A DNA stretch of 64,000 nt from Methylobacterium dankookense (GCF_902141855.1 NZ_CABFVH010000003.1:1-64000); one strand, 5' to 3'. Counted from the first letter of the stretch, positions 53,269 to 62,690 are shown. Notes: generated from the sequence alone by a model not told the origin. Numbers and translations are program-made.

Positions 53269-54351
53269 ATGCCCGTAGCAGCCTTTCTCCGATCACGCGC
53301 GCTTGCCCTGTCTTCCATCCTGCCCGGCCTGACCCTTTGCCTCGCGGTGACAGGCGTCGCCCTCGGGCTGGAGAGGATCGAGGAGCATATCTCCGGCCGT
53401 GTGTGGCTGGAGGCGCTGGTCCTCGCCATCGTGCTGGGTACGGCCGTCCGCACGGCCTGGAACCCGGGTCGGCGCTTCGCTCGCGGGATCGCGTTCGGCG
53501 CCAAGACCGTCTTGGAAATCGCCGTCGTCCTGCTCGGCGCCTCGCTCAGCCTCGGGACGCTGCTTGCGGCCGGGCCGGGGCTTCTCGTCGGCATCGCGGT
53601 GGTGGTGGCCCTCGCCATCGCGGCGAGCTACGGCATCGGCCGGGCTCTCGGGCTGGCCCCGCGTCTCGCCATCCTCGTGGCCTGCGGCAACTCGATCTGC
53701 GGAAACTCGGCGATCGCGGCGACGGCCCCGGTGATCGGCGCGGACGGCGAGGACGTCGCCTCGTCCATCGCCTTCACCGCCGTGCTCGGCGTTCTCGTCG
53801 CTCTCGGCCTGCCCCTGCTCGTGCCGCTGCTTGGACTCTCGCCGATGCAGTACGGTGTGCTCGCGGGGCTCACGGTCTACGCCGTGCCGCAGGTGCTCGC
53901 CGCAACCGCCCCGGTGGCCGCCCTCAGCGTCCAGGTCGGCACCTTGGTCAAGCTGGTCCGCGTGCTGATGCTCGGGCCGGTGGTGCTGGCTCTCTCGCTC
54001 GGGACCAGCAGGCTGCGCGCGGGGACGGGCGTGACCGTGCCGCACCCCACGGCCGGCGAGCGTCCCGCCTCGAGCCGGATGCCGCTGCACCGGCTGGTGC
54101 CGTGGTTCATCCTCGCCTTCCTGGCCCTGGCGGGTCTTCGCTCGGCGGGGCTCGTTCCCGAGGCGGCCCTGCACCCCATGGCCACGACGGCGAACGCGCT
54201 GACCATCGTGTCGATGGCGGCCCTGGGCCTCGGCGTCGACGTGCGCAGCGTCGCCAAGGCGGGACCGCGCGTCACCCTGGCGGTGGTCGCTTCGCTCGCC
54301 GCCCTCACGGCGGTGAGCCTCGGGCTGATCCGCCTGCTCGGCATCGCCTGA
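53269..54351 (+). CDS. YeiH-family putative sulfite/sulfate exporter
   Basis: 360 residues from ATG 53269. About ten helices with the YeiH/UPF0324 signatures LGASLSLGTLLAAGPGLL, CGNSICGNSAIAATAPVIGA and GLTVYAVPQVLAATAP. YeiH-type proteins are thought to export sulfite or related anions and are usually linked to a LysR regulator (YeiE). Here the next gene is a sulfite oxidase and a LysR gene follows, forming a small sulfite-defence cluster. Confidence 0.85.
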   Translation: MPVAAFLRSRALALSSILPGLTLCLAVTGVALGLERIEEHISGRVWLEALVLAIVLGTAVRTAWNPGRRFARGIAFGAKTVLEIAVVLLGASLSLGTLLAAGPGLLVGIAVVVALAIAASYGIGRALGLAPRLAILVACGNSICGNSAIAATAPVIGADGEDVASSIAFTAVLGVLVALGLPLLVPLLGLSPMQYGVLAGLTVYAVPQVLAATAPVAALSVQVGTLVKLVRVLMLGPVVLALSLGTSRLRAGTGVTVPHPTAGERPASSRMPLHRLVPWFILAFLALAGLRSAGLVPEAALHPMATTANALTIVSMAALGLGVDVRSVAKAGPRVTLAVVASLAALTAVSLGLIRLLGIA

Positions 54352-54416
54352 CAGAGGCCTGCCACCCGGCGCGTCCGCGCGCGTTGAGCTCCGACCTTCT
54401 GCGATAGAGACACCCG

Positions 54417-55508
54417 ATGTCGAGCTTGACAGAGCGTATGGCGCGCCTGATCGTTCATGGGAAGCGCCCCTACAACGCCGAGCCGCCGCTGCCCCGCCTG
54501 CGGGCCCGTTACCGGACCCCTGCGGAAGACTTCTACGTCCGCTCCCACGGCGACCTGCCGGAGATCGACCCCGCCGCATGGCGTCTGTCCATCGACGGCG
54601 CGGATGTCGGTCCCCTCGATCTGCCGCTGGCGGATCTGCGCACGCAGTTTCCCGAGGCGACCGTCACGGCCACGATGCAGTGCGCCGGCAACCGCCGCGC
54701 CGACATGCGGGCGGTGGCCCCGGTCTCGGGCGATCCCTGGGACGGTGGCGCTATCGGTACGGCTGACTGGACCGGCGTCCGCCTCGGCGACGTCCTGCGT
54801 GCGGCGGGCGTGGCGCCAGGAGCGAACCTCCACTCGGACCTCCACGTCGCGTTCGAGAGCCACGATGTGGTGGAGGGCCAGCCCTACGGCGTCTCGATCC
54901 CGCTCGCCAAGGCGGTCGCCGACGAGACACTGCTGGCCTTCGCGATGAACGGGGCACCGCTGTTGCCCGAGCACGGCTTCCCCGTGCGGGCCGTCGTGCC
55001 GGGCTTCGCGGGCGTGCGCAGCTCGAAATGGCTGCGGCGCATCACGGTGCAGGACCACCCCTCGACCAACCCGATGCAAGCCGACGACTACAAGCTGTTC
55101 CCGCCGGACGTGACGGCCGAGACCGCCGATCCTGCCAAAGGCCACACCATCGAGACGATGCCGCTCAACGCCGCGATCTGCGAGCCCGCGCGCGGAGCCC
55201 GGCTCGAGGCGGGCGAGACCACCGTCCGCGGGTACGCCATCGCGGGAGACCGGGCGGTCGTGCGCGTCGATGTCTCGGGCGATGGCGGTCGGTCCTGGCA
55301 TCAAGCCAGGCTGGAACACGAGGCTGGCGCTCCCTTCGCCTGGACGTTCTGGGAGATCGTGCTGGACCTACCGTCCGGCGAGCGCGACCTCGTGGTGCGC
55401 GCCTGGGACGCCGCCGGGCAGACCCAGCCGGCGCGGCCGGACGAGACGTGGAACTTCAAGGGCTATCTCAGCGCCTCCTGGCACCGTGTGCGGGTCGAGG
55501 TCGCCTGA
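54417..55508 (+). CDS. Cytoplasmic sulfite oxidase-like molybdoenzyme
   Basis: 363 residues, no signal peptide. Molybdopterin domain with Cys ligand in ATMQCAGNRRADM, then FPVRAVVPGFAGVRSSKWLR, and a C-terminal Mo-co dimer domain (AIAGDRAVVRVDVSGDGG, TWNFKGYLSASWHRVRV). It oxidises sulfite to sulfate, probably in the cytosol, complementing the periplasmic SorAB at 62-64 kb. It follows YeiH by 65 bases. Confidence 0.88.
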   Translation: MSSLTERMARLIVHGKRPYNAEPPLPRLRARYRTPAEDFYVRSHGDLPEIDPAAWRLSIDGADVGPLDLPLADLRTQFPEATVTATMQCAGNRRADMRAVAPVSGDPWDGGAIGTADWTGVRLGDVLRAAGVAPGANLHSDLHVAFESHDVVEGQPYGVSIPLAKAVADETLLAFAMNGAPLLPEHGFPVRAVVPGFAGVRSSKWLRRITVQDHPSTNPMQADDYKLFPPDVTAETADPAKGHTIETMPLNAAICEPARGARLEAGETTVRGYAIAGDRAVVRVDVSGDGGRSWHQARLEHEAGAPFAWTFWEIVLDLPSGERDLVVRAWDAAGQTQPARPDETWNFKGYLSASWHRVRVEVA

Positions 55509-55521
55509 GTGACCGCCCCCA

Positions 55522-56406
55522 TCAGGGTGCGGCACGGATCAGGTCGAGCAGCGCGTCGGCGGCGCGACTGCGGTAGCGCTCCTTGTGGCGCAGGACCTGG
55601 AAGGTCCGCGTCGGCAGGGCGAAGGGCACGGCGACGAGCGCTTCGGTTCGCAGCGAGGGTCCGACCACCGCTTCGGACAGAACGCTCGCCCCGGCCCCTG
55701 CCACGACGGCAGCGAGGACCGCCTCGTTCGACGGCAGTTCGAGGGCAACGGTGAGTACGTCCGGTGCGATGCCCAGCGCAACGATCGCCGCCTCGAAGGC
55801 GGAGCGCGTGCCCGATCCGGGTTCGCGCAGCACCCAGGAGACTGAAGCGAGATCGGATCGTCCCGGCCGCGCGCATCCGGCCAATGGGTGGCCGGGCGAG
55901 ACTACGAGGACCAGCCGATCCTCGGCGATCGGGGTGCTCGCGAGGCTGCCGTCGTCGATCGCGCCTTCCACGAAAGCGAGTTCCGCCGTCCCCGCCCGCA
56001 CCGATTCGGCGGCCTCCGCGGTATTGCCGATACTGAGCCGCAGGATGATGTCCGGATAGGCCGCCCGGAAGGCGACGAGGTGCCGGGGGAGCCAGTGGCT
56101 GGCGATGGTCTGGCTCGCCTGGATGGACAGCGTACCGCGCCGCAAGCCGCTGAGGTCCGCGAGTACGAGTTCGGCCGCCTGGGCGCGGGCGAGCACCGCG
56201 CGAGCCTCGCTGAGGAAGACGCCGCCCGCCTCGGTCAGTTCGATGCCCCGGCCGACCCGGTGGAACAGCTTGACGGCGTGCCGGGTCTCCAGGGCGTTGA
56301 TCGCGGCGCTGACCGCTGACTGGACGAGGTTCAGCGCCTCGGCCGCCCGCGTGACGTGCTGGCGCTCGGCGACCGCCACGAAGATGCGCAACTGGTCGAG
56401 GGTCAT
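55522..56406 (-). CDS. LysR-family regulator (YeiE/CbbR-like)
   Basis: 294 residues from ATG 56406. An N-terminal winged helix (QLRIFVAVAERQHVTRAAEA, LNLVQSAVSAAINALE) is followed by a periplasmic-binding-fold effector domain (LVVSPGHPLAG, GSGTRSAFE). It is convergent with the sulfite oxidase, with 13 bases between. YeiE-type LysR proteins sense sulfite, so regulation of YeiH and the oxidase is the most likely role. Confidence 0.88.
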   Translation of the reverse strand: MTLDQLRIFVAVAERQHVTRAAEALNLVQSAVSAAINALETRHAVKLFHRVGRGIELTEAGGVFLSEARAVLARAQAAELVLADLSGLRRGTLSIQASQTIASHWLPRHLVAFRAAYPDIILRLSIGNTAEAAESVRAGTAELAFVEGAIDDGSLASTPIAEDRLVLVVSPGHPLAGCARPGRSDLASVSWVLREPGSGTRSAFEAAIVALGIAPDVLTVALELPSNEAVLAAVVAGAGASVLSEAVVGPSLRTEALVAVPFALPTRTFQVLRHKERYRSRAADALLDLIRAAP

Positions 56407-56467
56407 GGCGTCTTGGGCTCGGCGGAGGCCTTGGCCGGCGTGGTCCGGCAGGGTTCGAACGCACGCG

Positions 56468-57265
56468 TCACCGCGCGCCCTCGCTCTTGCCCGAGACCTG
56501 CGCATCGACCGCCTCGGCGACCCGGAGCAGCCGCGCCTCGTCCGTGCGGGCCGTCACCACGTAGGACATCCCGGCATCGATCCACGAGAAGGCGGCCACG
56601 TCGTCGGCGCGGGCGTAGCGGAACACGCCGCGCCCGCCGGTCGGCCCGGCCCGGCTGTAGAGCGTCAGGCGGGTGCCCTGGTCGTCGTCGTACATCAGCA
56701 TCGCCGCCGGCTCGTCTCCGGCGGGAAGCAGGCGCCCACCCATCAGCCGGAAGCCCTGCGCCCGCAGGTCCGGCACGGTGACGGAACGGCCCAGGCGCGC
56801 GCTGAGCCATCGTACGAGGTCGGTCGAGCCGTCGGCGCGGACCTCGACCGGATGGGCGGCCTCGACCACGTAGGTGCGGAAGGCGGAGACGGCCGCCTGC
56901 GTCATCGGTTCGGCGGGTGCGCCCGGGCCCGGCACGGCGCCGCGCCCGACCCATCCGGCCGCGCCGCCGAGGGCGAGCAGGAGCGCCGCCGCCGCGGCGT
57001 TCGGCCACCAACGCGGGATGGGCCTCCTGCGCGGACCCGCGAGGTTCGCGATGCGCAGGCGGGCGGGGATCGGCTCGTCCGCTACGGGCGCGAGGCGCGC
57101 GCGCAGGCGGTCCCGCACCTCCCGGTCGGCGGCGACACGGGCGGCTGCCTCCGGATGCGCGGCGAGCCACGCCTCGACGCGGGCGCGGCGGCCCGGATCG
57201 AGCCGTCCGTCCACGAAGGCGTGCAGGTCGTCCTCGCCGACGGGACGCGGGTCGGACGCGGTCAT
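56468..57265 (-). CDS. Membrane anti-sigma factor
   Basis: 265 residues from ATG 57265. N-terminal zinc-less anti-sigma domain (GEDDLHAFVDGRLDPGRRA, RVEAWLAAHPEAAARV), one membrane helix (AAAALLLALGGAAGWVGRG) and a periplasmic C-terminal domain (LMGGRLLPAGDEPAAMLMYD). It should hold the preceding ECF sigma factor inactive. The two genes overlap by four bases (ATGA). Confidence 0.85.
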   Translation of the reverse strand: MTASDPRPVGEDDLHAFVDGRLDPGRRARVEAWLAAHPEAAARVAADREVRDRLRARLAPVADEPIPARLRIANLAGPRRRPIPRWWPNAAAAALLLALGGAAGWVGRGAVPGPGAPAEPMTQAAVSAFRTYVVEAAHPVEVRADGSTDLVRWLSARLGRSVTVPDLRAQGFRLMGGRLLPAGDEPAAMLMYDDDQGTRLTLYSRAGPTGGRGVFRYARADDVAAFSWIDAGMSYVVTARTDEARLLRVAEAVDAQVSGKSEGAR

Positions 57266-57771
57266 TTCACCCTCCGCAGATGCCCAGTGACGATCGTGGG
57301 GGCCTGATCGAGGAAAGCGCGCATGCGGCCGCGGGCCCGGCTGAGGCGCGACATCACCGTGCCGACCGGGACCGCGAGCACGGCGGCGACCTCGGCATAG
57401 GACATGTCCTCGACCGCGACGAGGAGCAGGACGGACCGCTGTTCCTCGGGAAGTGCGGCGATCCCGTCGAGCACGTCCCGCGCCCCCAGGGCCGCCTCGG
57501 GATCGACCCCGGCCTCCGCGATCTCCATCAGCGCCTCCGGGCCGACCTCGATGCCCCGGCGGCGGCGCACGCCTTCGAGGTAGCGGTTGCGCAGGATCGC
57601 GAACAGCCACGCCCGCAGATCGCCCTCGCGGCGCTGCGGCCAGGCGCGGATCGCCCGTTCCAGCGTGTCCTGGACGAGGTCGTCGGCTGCTTCGCGCTGC
57701 CGCAGCAGCGCGGTCGCGTAGCGCCGCAAGGCCGGAATCTGCGGTTCGATCAGGACGGCGAGGACGTCCAA
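57262..57771 (-). CDS. ECF-type RNA polymerase sigma factor
   Basis: 169 residues. Region 2 (LRRYATALLRQREAADDLVQ, DTLERAIRAWPQRRE, LRAWLFAILRNRYLE) and region 4 (LPEEQRSVLLLVAVEDMSYA, EVAAVLAVPVGTVMSRLSRA). It is coupled to the anti-sigma gene (ATGA) and divergent from DUF305/YVTN genes, which are probable targets. Confidence 0.92.
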   Translation of the reverse strand: MDVLAVLIEPQIPALRRYATALLRQREAADDLVQDTLERAIRAWPQRREGDLRAWLFAILRNRYLEGVRRRRGIEVGPEALMEIAEAGVDPEAALGARDVLDGIAALPEEQRSVLLLVAVEDMSYAEVAAVLAVPVGTVMSRLSRARGRMRAFLDQAPTIVTGHLRRVK

Positions 57772-57968
57772 GGGTGGTCTCCGGATCGCGGCTACGGCGA
57801 TGCCCGTGCCGCCGTTCGGAACAGAGATGCCGGAAGCGCCCGAACTATTCCAAGCCTCGCCCCGGTAAGCTGATCACGCATCCGTGACCGATTGACCGGG
57901 AGCGCCGGGGAATATCCCGGCCTGGCCGGCATCTCTCCCCGCGTGACCTCGACACTGCGGGAGAGACC

Positions 57969-58367
57969 ATGCGCGGAGCACCGACGGCGATCCTCATCAC
58001 ACTGCTCATGGCCGGAGGCGTCCTGGGCGGCGGGATGATGATGCGCACCGGGCATGCGGAGACCGCCCCCGGCGGCTTCGATGCGATGATGGCCCAATCG
58101 ATGGCGCGGATGCACGCCGACATGGCGGTGGCGCCGTCCGGCGACCCCGACCGGGACTTCGCCGCCATGATGATCCCGCACCATCAGGGCGCGATCGAGA
58201 TGGCCAAGGCCGAACTCGCCTACGGCCGCGACCCGGTCCTGCGCCGGCTCGCGCAGGGCATCATCGTCGAGCAGGCGCAGGAGATCGAGGTCATGCACCG
58301 CGCCCTGGCCGAGCGACCAGCCGCGCAGACCCCACTGACGCAGCCGCCGGCCCGCCACCATCACTGA
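57969..58367 (+). CDS. DUF305 exported protein
   Basis: 132 residues. Signal anchor (ILITLLMAGGVLGGGMMM), then the DUF305 core AAMMIPHHQGAIEMAKAELA and LRRLAQGIIVEQAQEIEVMH. The HH pair is typical of this ferritin-like helical family, often found near copper and ECF genes. It is divergent from the sigma/anti-sigma pair, and is followed 48 bases on by the YVTN propeller. Confidence 0.88.
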   Translation: MRGAPTAILITLLMAGGVLGGGMMMRTGHAETAPGGFDAMMAQSMARMHADMAVAPSGDPDRDFAAMMIPHHQGAIEMAKAELAYGRDPVLRRLAQGIIVEQAQEIEVMHRALAERPAAQTPLTQPPARHHH

Positions 58368-58415
58368 GCGGATTGCCGTCCCCCGTCCCAACCATCAGCG
58401 CGAAGAGACCTCACG

Positions 58416-59855
58416 ATGCGACATCTCATTCCGGCGGCCCTGCTGCTCGCCCTTCTCGGCGGAACCGCCTTCGCGGGCCAAGCGCCGGGGTCCGCCTCGG
58501 CGCCGGACGTGCCGGTCGGGCCCCGCGACCGGTTCTATACCTCGGACCAGTTCTCCAACACGGTCTCGGTGATCGATCCCGCCGCCAACACGCTCCTCGG
58601 CGTGATCCGCCTCGGCGACACGACCCCCGCGAACCTGAGCCCACTCTATCGCGGCCAGCTCCTCGTGCACGGCATGGGCTTCTCGCCCGACCGCAAGACG
58701 CTGCTCGCCGTCTCGATCGGCTCGAACTCGATCAGCTTCATCGATACCGGCACCAACACGGTGCGCCACACGACCTATGTCGGTCGCTCGCCGCACGAGG
58801 CGTTCTTCACGCCGGACGGGCGGGAGGTCTGGGTCAGCGTGCGCGGCGAGGACTACGTCGCAATCCTCGACGCCGGGACGGGCCGGGAGACGGGCCGGAT
58901 CACGGTGCCGAACGGGCCCGGCATGACGATCTTTTCGCCCGACGGGCGTTACGGCTACGTCTGCTCCAGCTTCAGCCCCGAGACGGTCGCCATCGACGTG
59001 AAGAGCCGGGAGATCGTCGGGCGGATCAAGCAGGAGAGCCCGTTCTGCCCCGACATCGCGGCGACGCCCGACGGCAAGCAGGTGTGGTTCACCCTCAAGG
59101 ACGTCGGCCGCGTCCAAGTGTTCGAGGCCACGCCGCCGTTCAAGGCGCTCAAGACCATCGAGACGGGACCGATCACCAACCACGTCAACATCGCGCGCAC
59201 GAAGGCCGGGCAGTTCGCCTACGTGACGGTCGGCGGCCTGAACCAGGTGAAGGTGTTCCGCACCGACGACTTCTCGCAGGTCGCGACGATTCCCACCGAC
59301 GCGCTCCCGCACGGCCTCTGGCCCTCGGGCGACGGTTCGCGGATCTATGTCGGCCTGGAGAACGCCGATGCGGTCGCGGTGATCGACACCGGCAGCAACG
59401 CGGTGATCGCCACGATCCCGATCGGCCAGGGGCCGCAGGGCGTAGCCTACGTCCCGGAGGCGGTGCCGGAGGGGGCCGGCGCGCCGAACCTCCAACCGCT
59501 GGGCGCGGCGGGCCAATCGAGCACGCTGACGCTCGCCGGGCCGGACGGCAAGGCGGCGACGCAGGTCACGCTGTTCGACCAGGGGGTGCTGCAGACCCTG
59601 CAGGCGGCGGTGACGGGCCTCACACCGAAGAAGCCCTACGTGCTGGCCCTCTCGGCCGATCCGAAAGGCGCCGGGCCGCTGGAGCCGCTGGCCGCCTTCA
59701 TGACGAACCCGGCGGGCGCGGCCATCGTCAACGCCGTCGGCCCGATCCGGCAGGTGACGCAGAACGCAAATGCGGCTGCGCGGCGCAGCCTCGTCATCGT
59801 CGAGGGCAAGCCCGGCGAGACCGGCGCCACGATCCAGACCCAGGCACCGCACTGA
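58416..59855 (+). CDS. Secreted YVTN/YncE-type beta-propeller
   Basis: 479 residues. Signal peptide (ALLLALLGGTAFAGQAP), then seven or so blades of about 42 residues: SNTVSVIDPAANTLLGVIRL, NSISFIDTGTNTVRHTTYVG, DAVAVIDTGSNAVIATIPIG. It ends with a beta domain. YVTN propellers are periplasmic scaffolds; no enzyme residues are visible. It lies in the likely ECF regulon with DUF305. Confidence 0.88.
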   Translation: MRHLIPAALLLALLGGTAFAGQAPGSASAPDVPVGPRDRFYTSDQFSNTVSVIDPAANTLLGVIRLGDTTPANLSPLYRGQLLVHGMGFSPDRKTLLAVSIGSNSISFIDTGTNTVRHTTYVGRSPHEAFFTPDGREVWVSVRGEDYVAILDAGTGRETGRITVPNGPGMTIFSPDGRYGYVCSSFSPETVAIDVKSREIVGRIKQESPFCPDIAATPDGKQVWFTLKDVGRVQVFEATPPFKALKTIETGPITNHVNIARTKAGQFAYVTVGGLNQVKVFRTDDFSQVATIPTDALPHGLWPSGDGSRIYVGLENADAVAVIDTGSNAVIATIPIGQGPQGVAYVPEAVPEGAGAPNLQPLGAAGQSSTLTLAGPDGKAATQVTLFDQGVLQTLQAAVTGLTPKKPYVLALSADPKGAGPLEPLAAFMTNPAGAAIVNAVGPIRQVTQNANAAARRSLVIVEGKPGETGATIQTQAPH

Positions 59856-59913
59856 CGAGACGAGGGGGCGGTCGCCGGACTGCCCCCTCGCGTCCTATCC
59901 CGACGGCTTGTCC

Positions 59914-60351
59914 TCACGCCCTGTAGGCGACCAGCACGGCGCCGGCGGCGATCAAGGCGATGCCCAACCAGTTTGGGGCAGCCAATCGCTCGCCCAGGAA
60001 CATGACGCCGAACACCGCGACCAGCACGACGCTGAGCTTGTCCAGAGGTGCAACGCGGGCCGCATCGCCGAGCTTCAAGGCGCGGAAGTAGCAGAGCCAC
60101 GAGCCGCCGGTGGCGAGCCCCGAAAGGACGAGGAACAGGTAGGTCTTCCGCGAAATCGACCCGAGCGGCTGCCATTGCCCGGTGGCGAGCAGAATCAGGC
60201 TGAGGACGCAGACGATCACGACCGTGCGGATCAGCGTGGCGAAGTCGGAATTGACCCCCTCGATCCCGATCTTGGCGAAGATCGCCGTCAAGGCCGCGAA
60301 GGCGGCGGAGAGCAGTGCCCAGATCTGCCAGGATGCCAGAAGGGTCTTCAC
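59914..60351 (-). CDS. Half-size EamA-type transporter
   Basis: 145 residues from GTG 60351, one EamA repeat of five helices (LLSAAFAALTAIFAKIGIEG, NWLGIALIAAGAVLVAYRA). Small single-repeat EamA proteins act as dimers. It overlaps the DUF190 stop (GTGA) and so belongs to the fluoride operon. Substrate unknown. Confidence 0.8.
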   Translation of the reverse strand: MKTLLASWQIWALLSAAFAALTAIFAKIGIEGVNSDFATLIRTVVIVCVLSLILLATGQWQPLGSISRKTYLFLVLSGLATGGSWLCYFRALKLGDAARVAPLDKLSVVLVAVFGVMFLGERLAAPNWLGIALIAAGAVLVAYRA

Positions 60352-60782
60352 CGCTCGAACCCCGCCACGTCCTGAGGGACATCGGCCTGCGTGATCCCGG
60401 CAGGCCCGACGCACCAGTGTTCCAGAGGCTTGTAGACGACGATCTTGTCGGTCAACAGATCGCCCTGTTGACGGCAGAATTGTTCGAGTTGGGCGCGCCG
60501 GCCGATTAACTCGACGCAGATGGTGAGCTGAGGGTCGGAAAGCTCCGAACCGTCTTCTCGGATCGGCCCGTGGTCGCTGAATCCGTACTGAGCCGGGTGG
60601 GCGACCGCGTTCATCAGGCCTGCGGTATTGGCCCGCAGGATCAGTTCCCGGTAAAGGGGCTTTGCTCCCGTTCCGGGCTGCCAGAATGAGCGCCGCCCGC
60701 GCGATGCGGCCCTGTCCGCCCGTCTGGCATAAGCGCGCAGCATGCCGACCTCGGCCGGAATCACGGTGTGTGCCTGGGGCAT
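60348..60782 (-). CDS. DUF190 (PII-like) protein
   Basis: 144 residues. The core KPLYRELILRANTAGLMNA, then LTICVELIGRRAQLEQFC and KIVVYKPLEHW, matches DUF190, a PII-like small-molecule-sensing fold often next to fluoride channel genes. The N-terminal region is Arg-rich. It follows CLC-F by 9 bases behind AAGGAGAAACG. Confidence 0.78.
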   Translation of the reverse strand: MPQAHTVIPAEVGMLRAYARRADRAASRGRRSFWQPGTGAKPLYRELILRANTAGLMNAVAHPAQYGFSDHGPIREDGSELSDPQLTICVELIGRRAQLEQFCRQQGDLLTDKIVVYKPLEHWCVGPAGITQADVPQDVAGFER

Positions 60783-60791
60783 CGTTTCTCC

Positions 60792-62177
60792 TTAGTCCTT
60801 CACGGGTGCGACGGTGCGAGGGGAAGCGGTCCGGACCGTGCGGGCCTGCCGCAGGGTGGCGCCGAGGATCGACGCATCCTGGGTGGCGACTTTCGGAACG
60901 GCGATGCGCTGCGACAGGTAGATGCCGCTATGCCCGGAGCAGAGATAGGCCACGAAGCAGGCGATGGCGGTTGGGACGGCATGGGTGGCACCGAACAGCT
61001 CGATGCCCATCAGAGTGCAGGCGAGCGGCGTGTTGGCGGCCCCCGCAAAGACCGCAACGAAGCCGAGGCCCGCCATCAGGTCGATAGGTGCCCCCAGAAG
61101 CCCCGCGAGCGCGTTGCCGAGGGCCGCCCCGATGAAGAAGAGCGGCGTGACTTCGCCGCCCTTGAAGCCGGTGGCGAGGGTTACGGTGGTGAAGAGGATC
61201 TTGAGCGCCCAGCTCCAGGGATGCACGTCCGGCCCGAAAAAGCTCGCGATGATCAGGGCATGCGGATCGGGCGACCACACGCCCAGCCCGAGATAGTCGC
61301 GGGTGCCGCACACGGAGACCAGGCCGATGACGGCGAGGCCCCCGACGACGGGCCTCAGCGGGGCGTAGGCGATGAGCCGCTTGCACCAGCCGCCGAGCCA
61401 GTGGTTCAGCTCCGCGAAGAGCAGGCCGGCAAGCCCGAAGGCGACGCCGGCGAGGCCCACCTTGGCCAGGAGCAACGGCCCGGCCCCGTGCGCGCCCTCG
61501 GCTAGATCATCGATGCGGAACAGGCCGTGATGGATGCCCCAGAGACGGCACGTCCAGTCGCCCACGACCGCCGCGATCAGACAGGGGACGAGGGCTGCGT
61601 ACTCGACGCGACCGATCGCCAGCACCTCCAGAGCGAAGACCGCACCGGCCAGCGGGGTGCCGAACACCGCACCGAACCCGGCCGCGATGCCGGCCATGAG
61701 CATGATCCGGGCGCTCTGGGAATCGAGGCGGAACAGCCTGACGCAGGCGCTCGCCAGGGAGCCACCGAGCTGGACGGCCGTGCCCTCGCGTCCGGCCGAG
61801 CCGCCGAACAAGTGCGTGACGACGGTGCCGAGGAAGATGAGCGGGGCCATGCGCAGCGGCACGCCGCCGCCGGGCTCGTGGATCTGCTCGACAATGAGAT
61901 TGTTGCCGCCCTCTACCGACCGGCCGAGCCGGTGGTAGAGCAGGCCGACGGCAAGGCCTCCGAGGGGCAGCCCGAACAGCAGCCAAGGCTGGGCGAACCG
62001 CGCAGTGGTCGCGGCGTCGAGGCTCCACAGGAAGGCGGCGCAGAGCGTCCCGACCGCCGCGGCCATTGGCACGAGGGCGATCAGCCAGCGCGCGACCGAC
62101 AGGGCGTGGACCCGCCTGAGACGCAGGAAGGCGATGAGGTCAAACTGAGAGAGAAGATTCCGGAACGAGGCGCGCAT
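60792..62177 (-). CDS. CLC-F-type fluoride/proton antiporter
   Basis: 461 residues with a CLC fold. The first anion motif is [16 protein letters not shown] in place of the Ser-bearing GSGIP, followed by [18 protein letters not shown] (gating Glu) and [19 protein letters not shown]. These replacements mark the fluoride-exporting CLC-F branch, from memory of that family. It expels F- in exchange for H+. A fluoride riboswitch is in its leader, and AGGGGGAATT precedes the ATG. Confidence 0.88.
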   Translation of the reverse strand: MRASFRNLLSQFDLIAFLRLRRVHALSVARWLIALVPMAAAVGTLCAAFLWSLDAATTARFAQPWLLFGLPLGGLAVGLLYHRLGRSVEGGNNLIVEQIHEPGGGVPLRMAPLIFLGTVVTHLFGGSAGREGTAVQLGGSLASACVRLFRLDSQSARIMLMAGIAAGFGAVFGTPLAGAVFALEVLAIGRVEYAALVPCLIAAVVGDWTCRLWGIHHGLFRIDDLAEGAHGAGPLLLAKVGLAGVAFGLAGLLFAELNHWLGGWCKRLIAYAPLRPVVGGLAVIGLVSVCGTRDYLGLGVWSPDPHALIIASFFGPDVHPWSWALKILFTTVTLATGFKGGEVTPLFFIGAALGNALAGLLGAPIDLMAGLGFVAVFAGAANTPLACTLMGIELFGATHAVPTAIACFVAYLCSGHSGIYLSQRIAVPKVATQDASILGATLRQARTVRTASPRTVAPVKD

Positions 62178-62203
62178 AATTCCCCCTTGTTGCGAGATCG
62201 CAA

Positions 62204-62252
62204 AAGGTAGGAATCATCAGCCCGAGAGCGGTTCGGCCACGATGGCCCGGCA
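62204..62252 (-). promoter_or_regulatory. Fluoride riboswitch (crcB motif)
   Basis: Minus strand: GGGCCATCGTGGCC (5' stem), GAACCGC, and the highly conserved 3' block GGGCTGATGATTCCTACC, about 27 bases before the CLC-F start. The arrangement AACCGC ... GCTGATGA-TCCTACC is the crcB-motif consensus. Fluoride binding would raise expression of CLC-F, DUF190 and EamA. Confidence 0.85.
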
Positions 62253-62356
62253 GAAATCCATTGCCGTGCTGGCGATGTGTCAGCCGCGGAGTTGCGTGTC
62301 AAGCTACGCTCTCCGCGCGTGCGCACGCGCGGAGAGCGGACTGCCCGTGCAACGCT

Positions 62357-62677
62357 TCAGTACGTCTCCGCCAGATAGGCGGCGATGGCCTTGGCCTGCG
62401 CCTCGTCGATCGGCGCGTGGTAGACCTTGACCATCTTGTGCACCTCGGACTCCCAGAAGGCCGCGCCTTTGCCGGGCGGCTGCATCGCGATGTAGTCCAC
62501 CGAATGGCAGACGAGGCAGTTCGTCTGGGCCGCCTCGAAGCCTTCCGCGTGCGTGCCGGCCTTCGGCGCCCGCAGGGTCGCGATCGGTTCGGGCACCTCG
62601 TAGGATTTCGGCGCGGCAAGCGCCGCGCCGGTCGCGAGGGCGAGGGCCGCCGTCAGGGCGAGGGTGATGCGGGTCAT
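62357..62677 (-). CDS. sorB: SorB-like c-type cytochrome
   Basis: 106 residues from ATG 62677 behind GAGGGAGTGACGACG. Signal peptide (LALTAALALATGAALAAPKS), one haem site (QTNCLVCHSVDYIAMQ) and a distal Met region (PPGKGAAFWESEVHKMV). It accepts electrons from SorA, whose stop codon is 13 bases upstream, and passes them to cytochrome oxidase. Confidence 0.85.
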   Translation of the reverse strand: MTRITLALTAALALATGAALAAPKSYEVPEPIATLRAPKAGTHAEGFEAAQTNCLVCHSVDYIAMQPPGKGAAFWESEVHKMVKVYHAPIDEAQAKAIAAYLAETY

Positions 62678-62690
62678 CGTCGTCACTCCC

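Noticed and set aside
57907..57922. CCGGG-GAATAT-CCCGG as an ECF promoter
   Set aside because: It lies in the right region, but no two-block -35/-10 pattern repeated before both gene sets was found; it is noted only as a palindrome.
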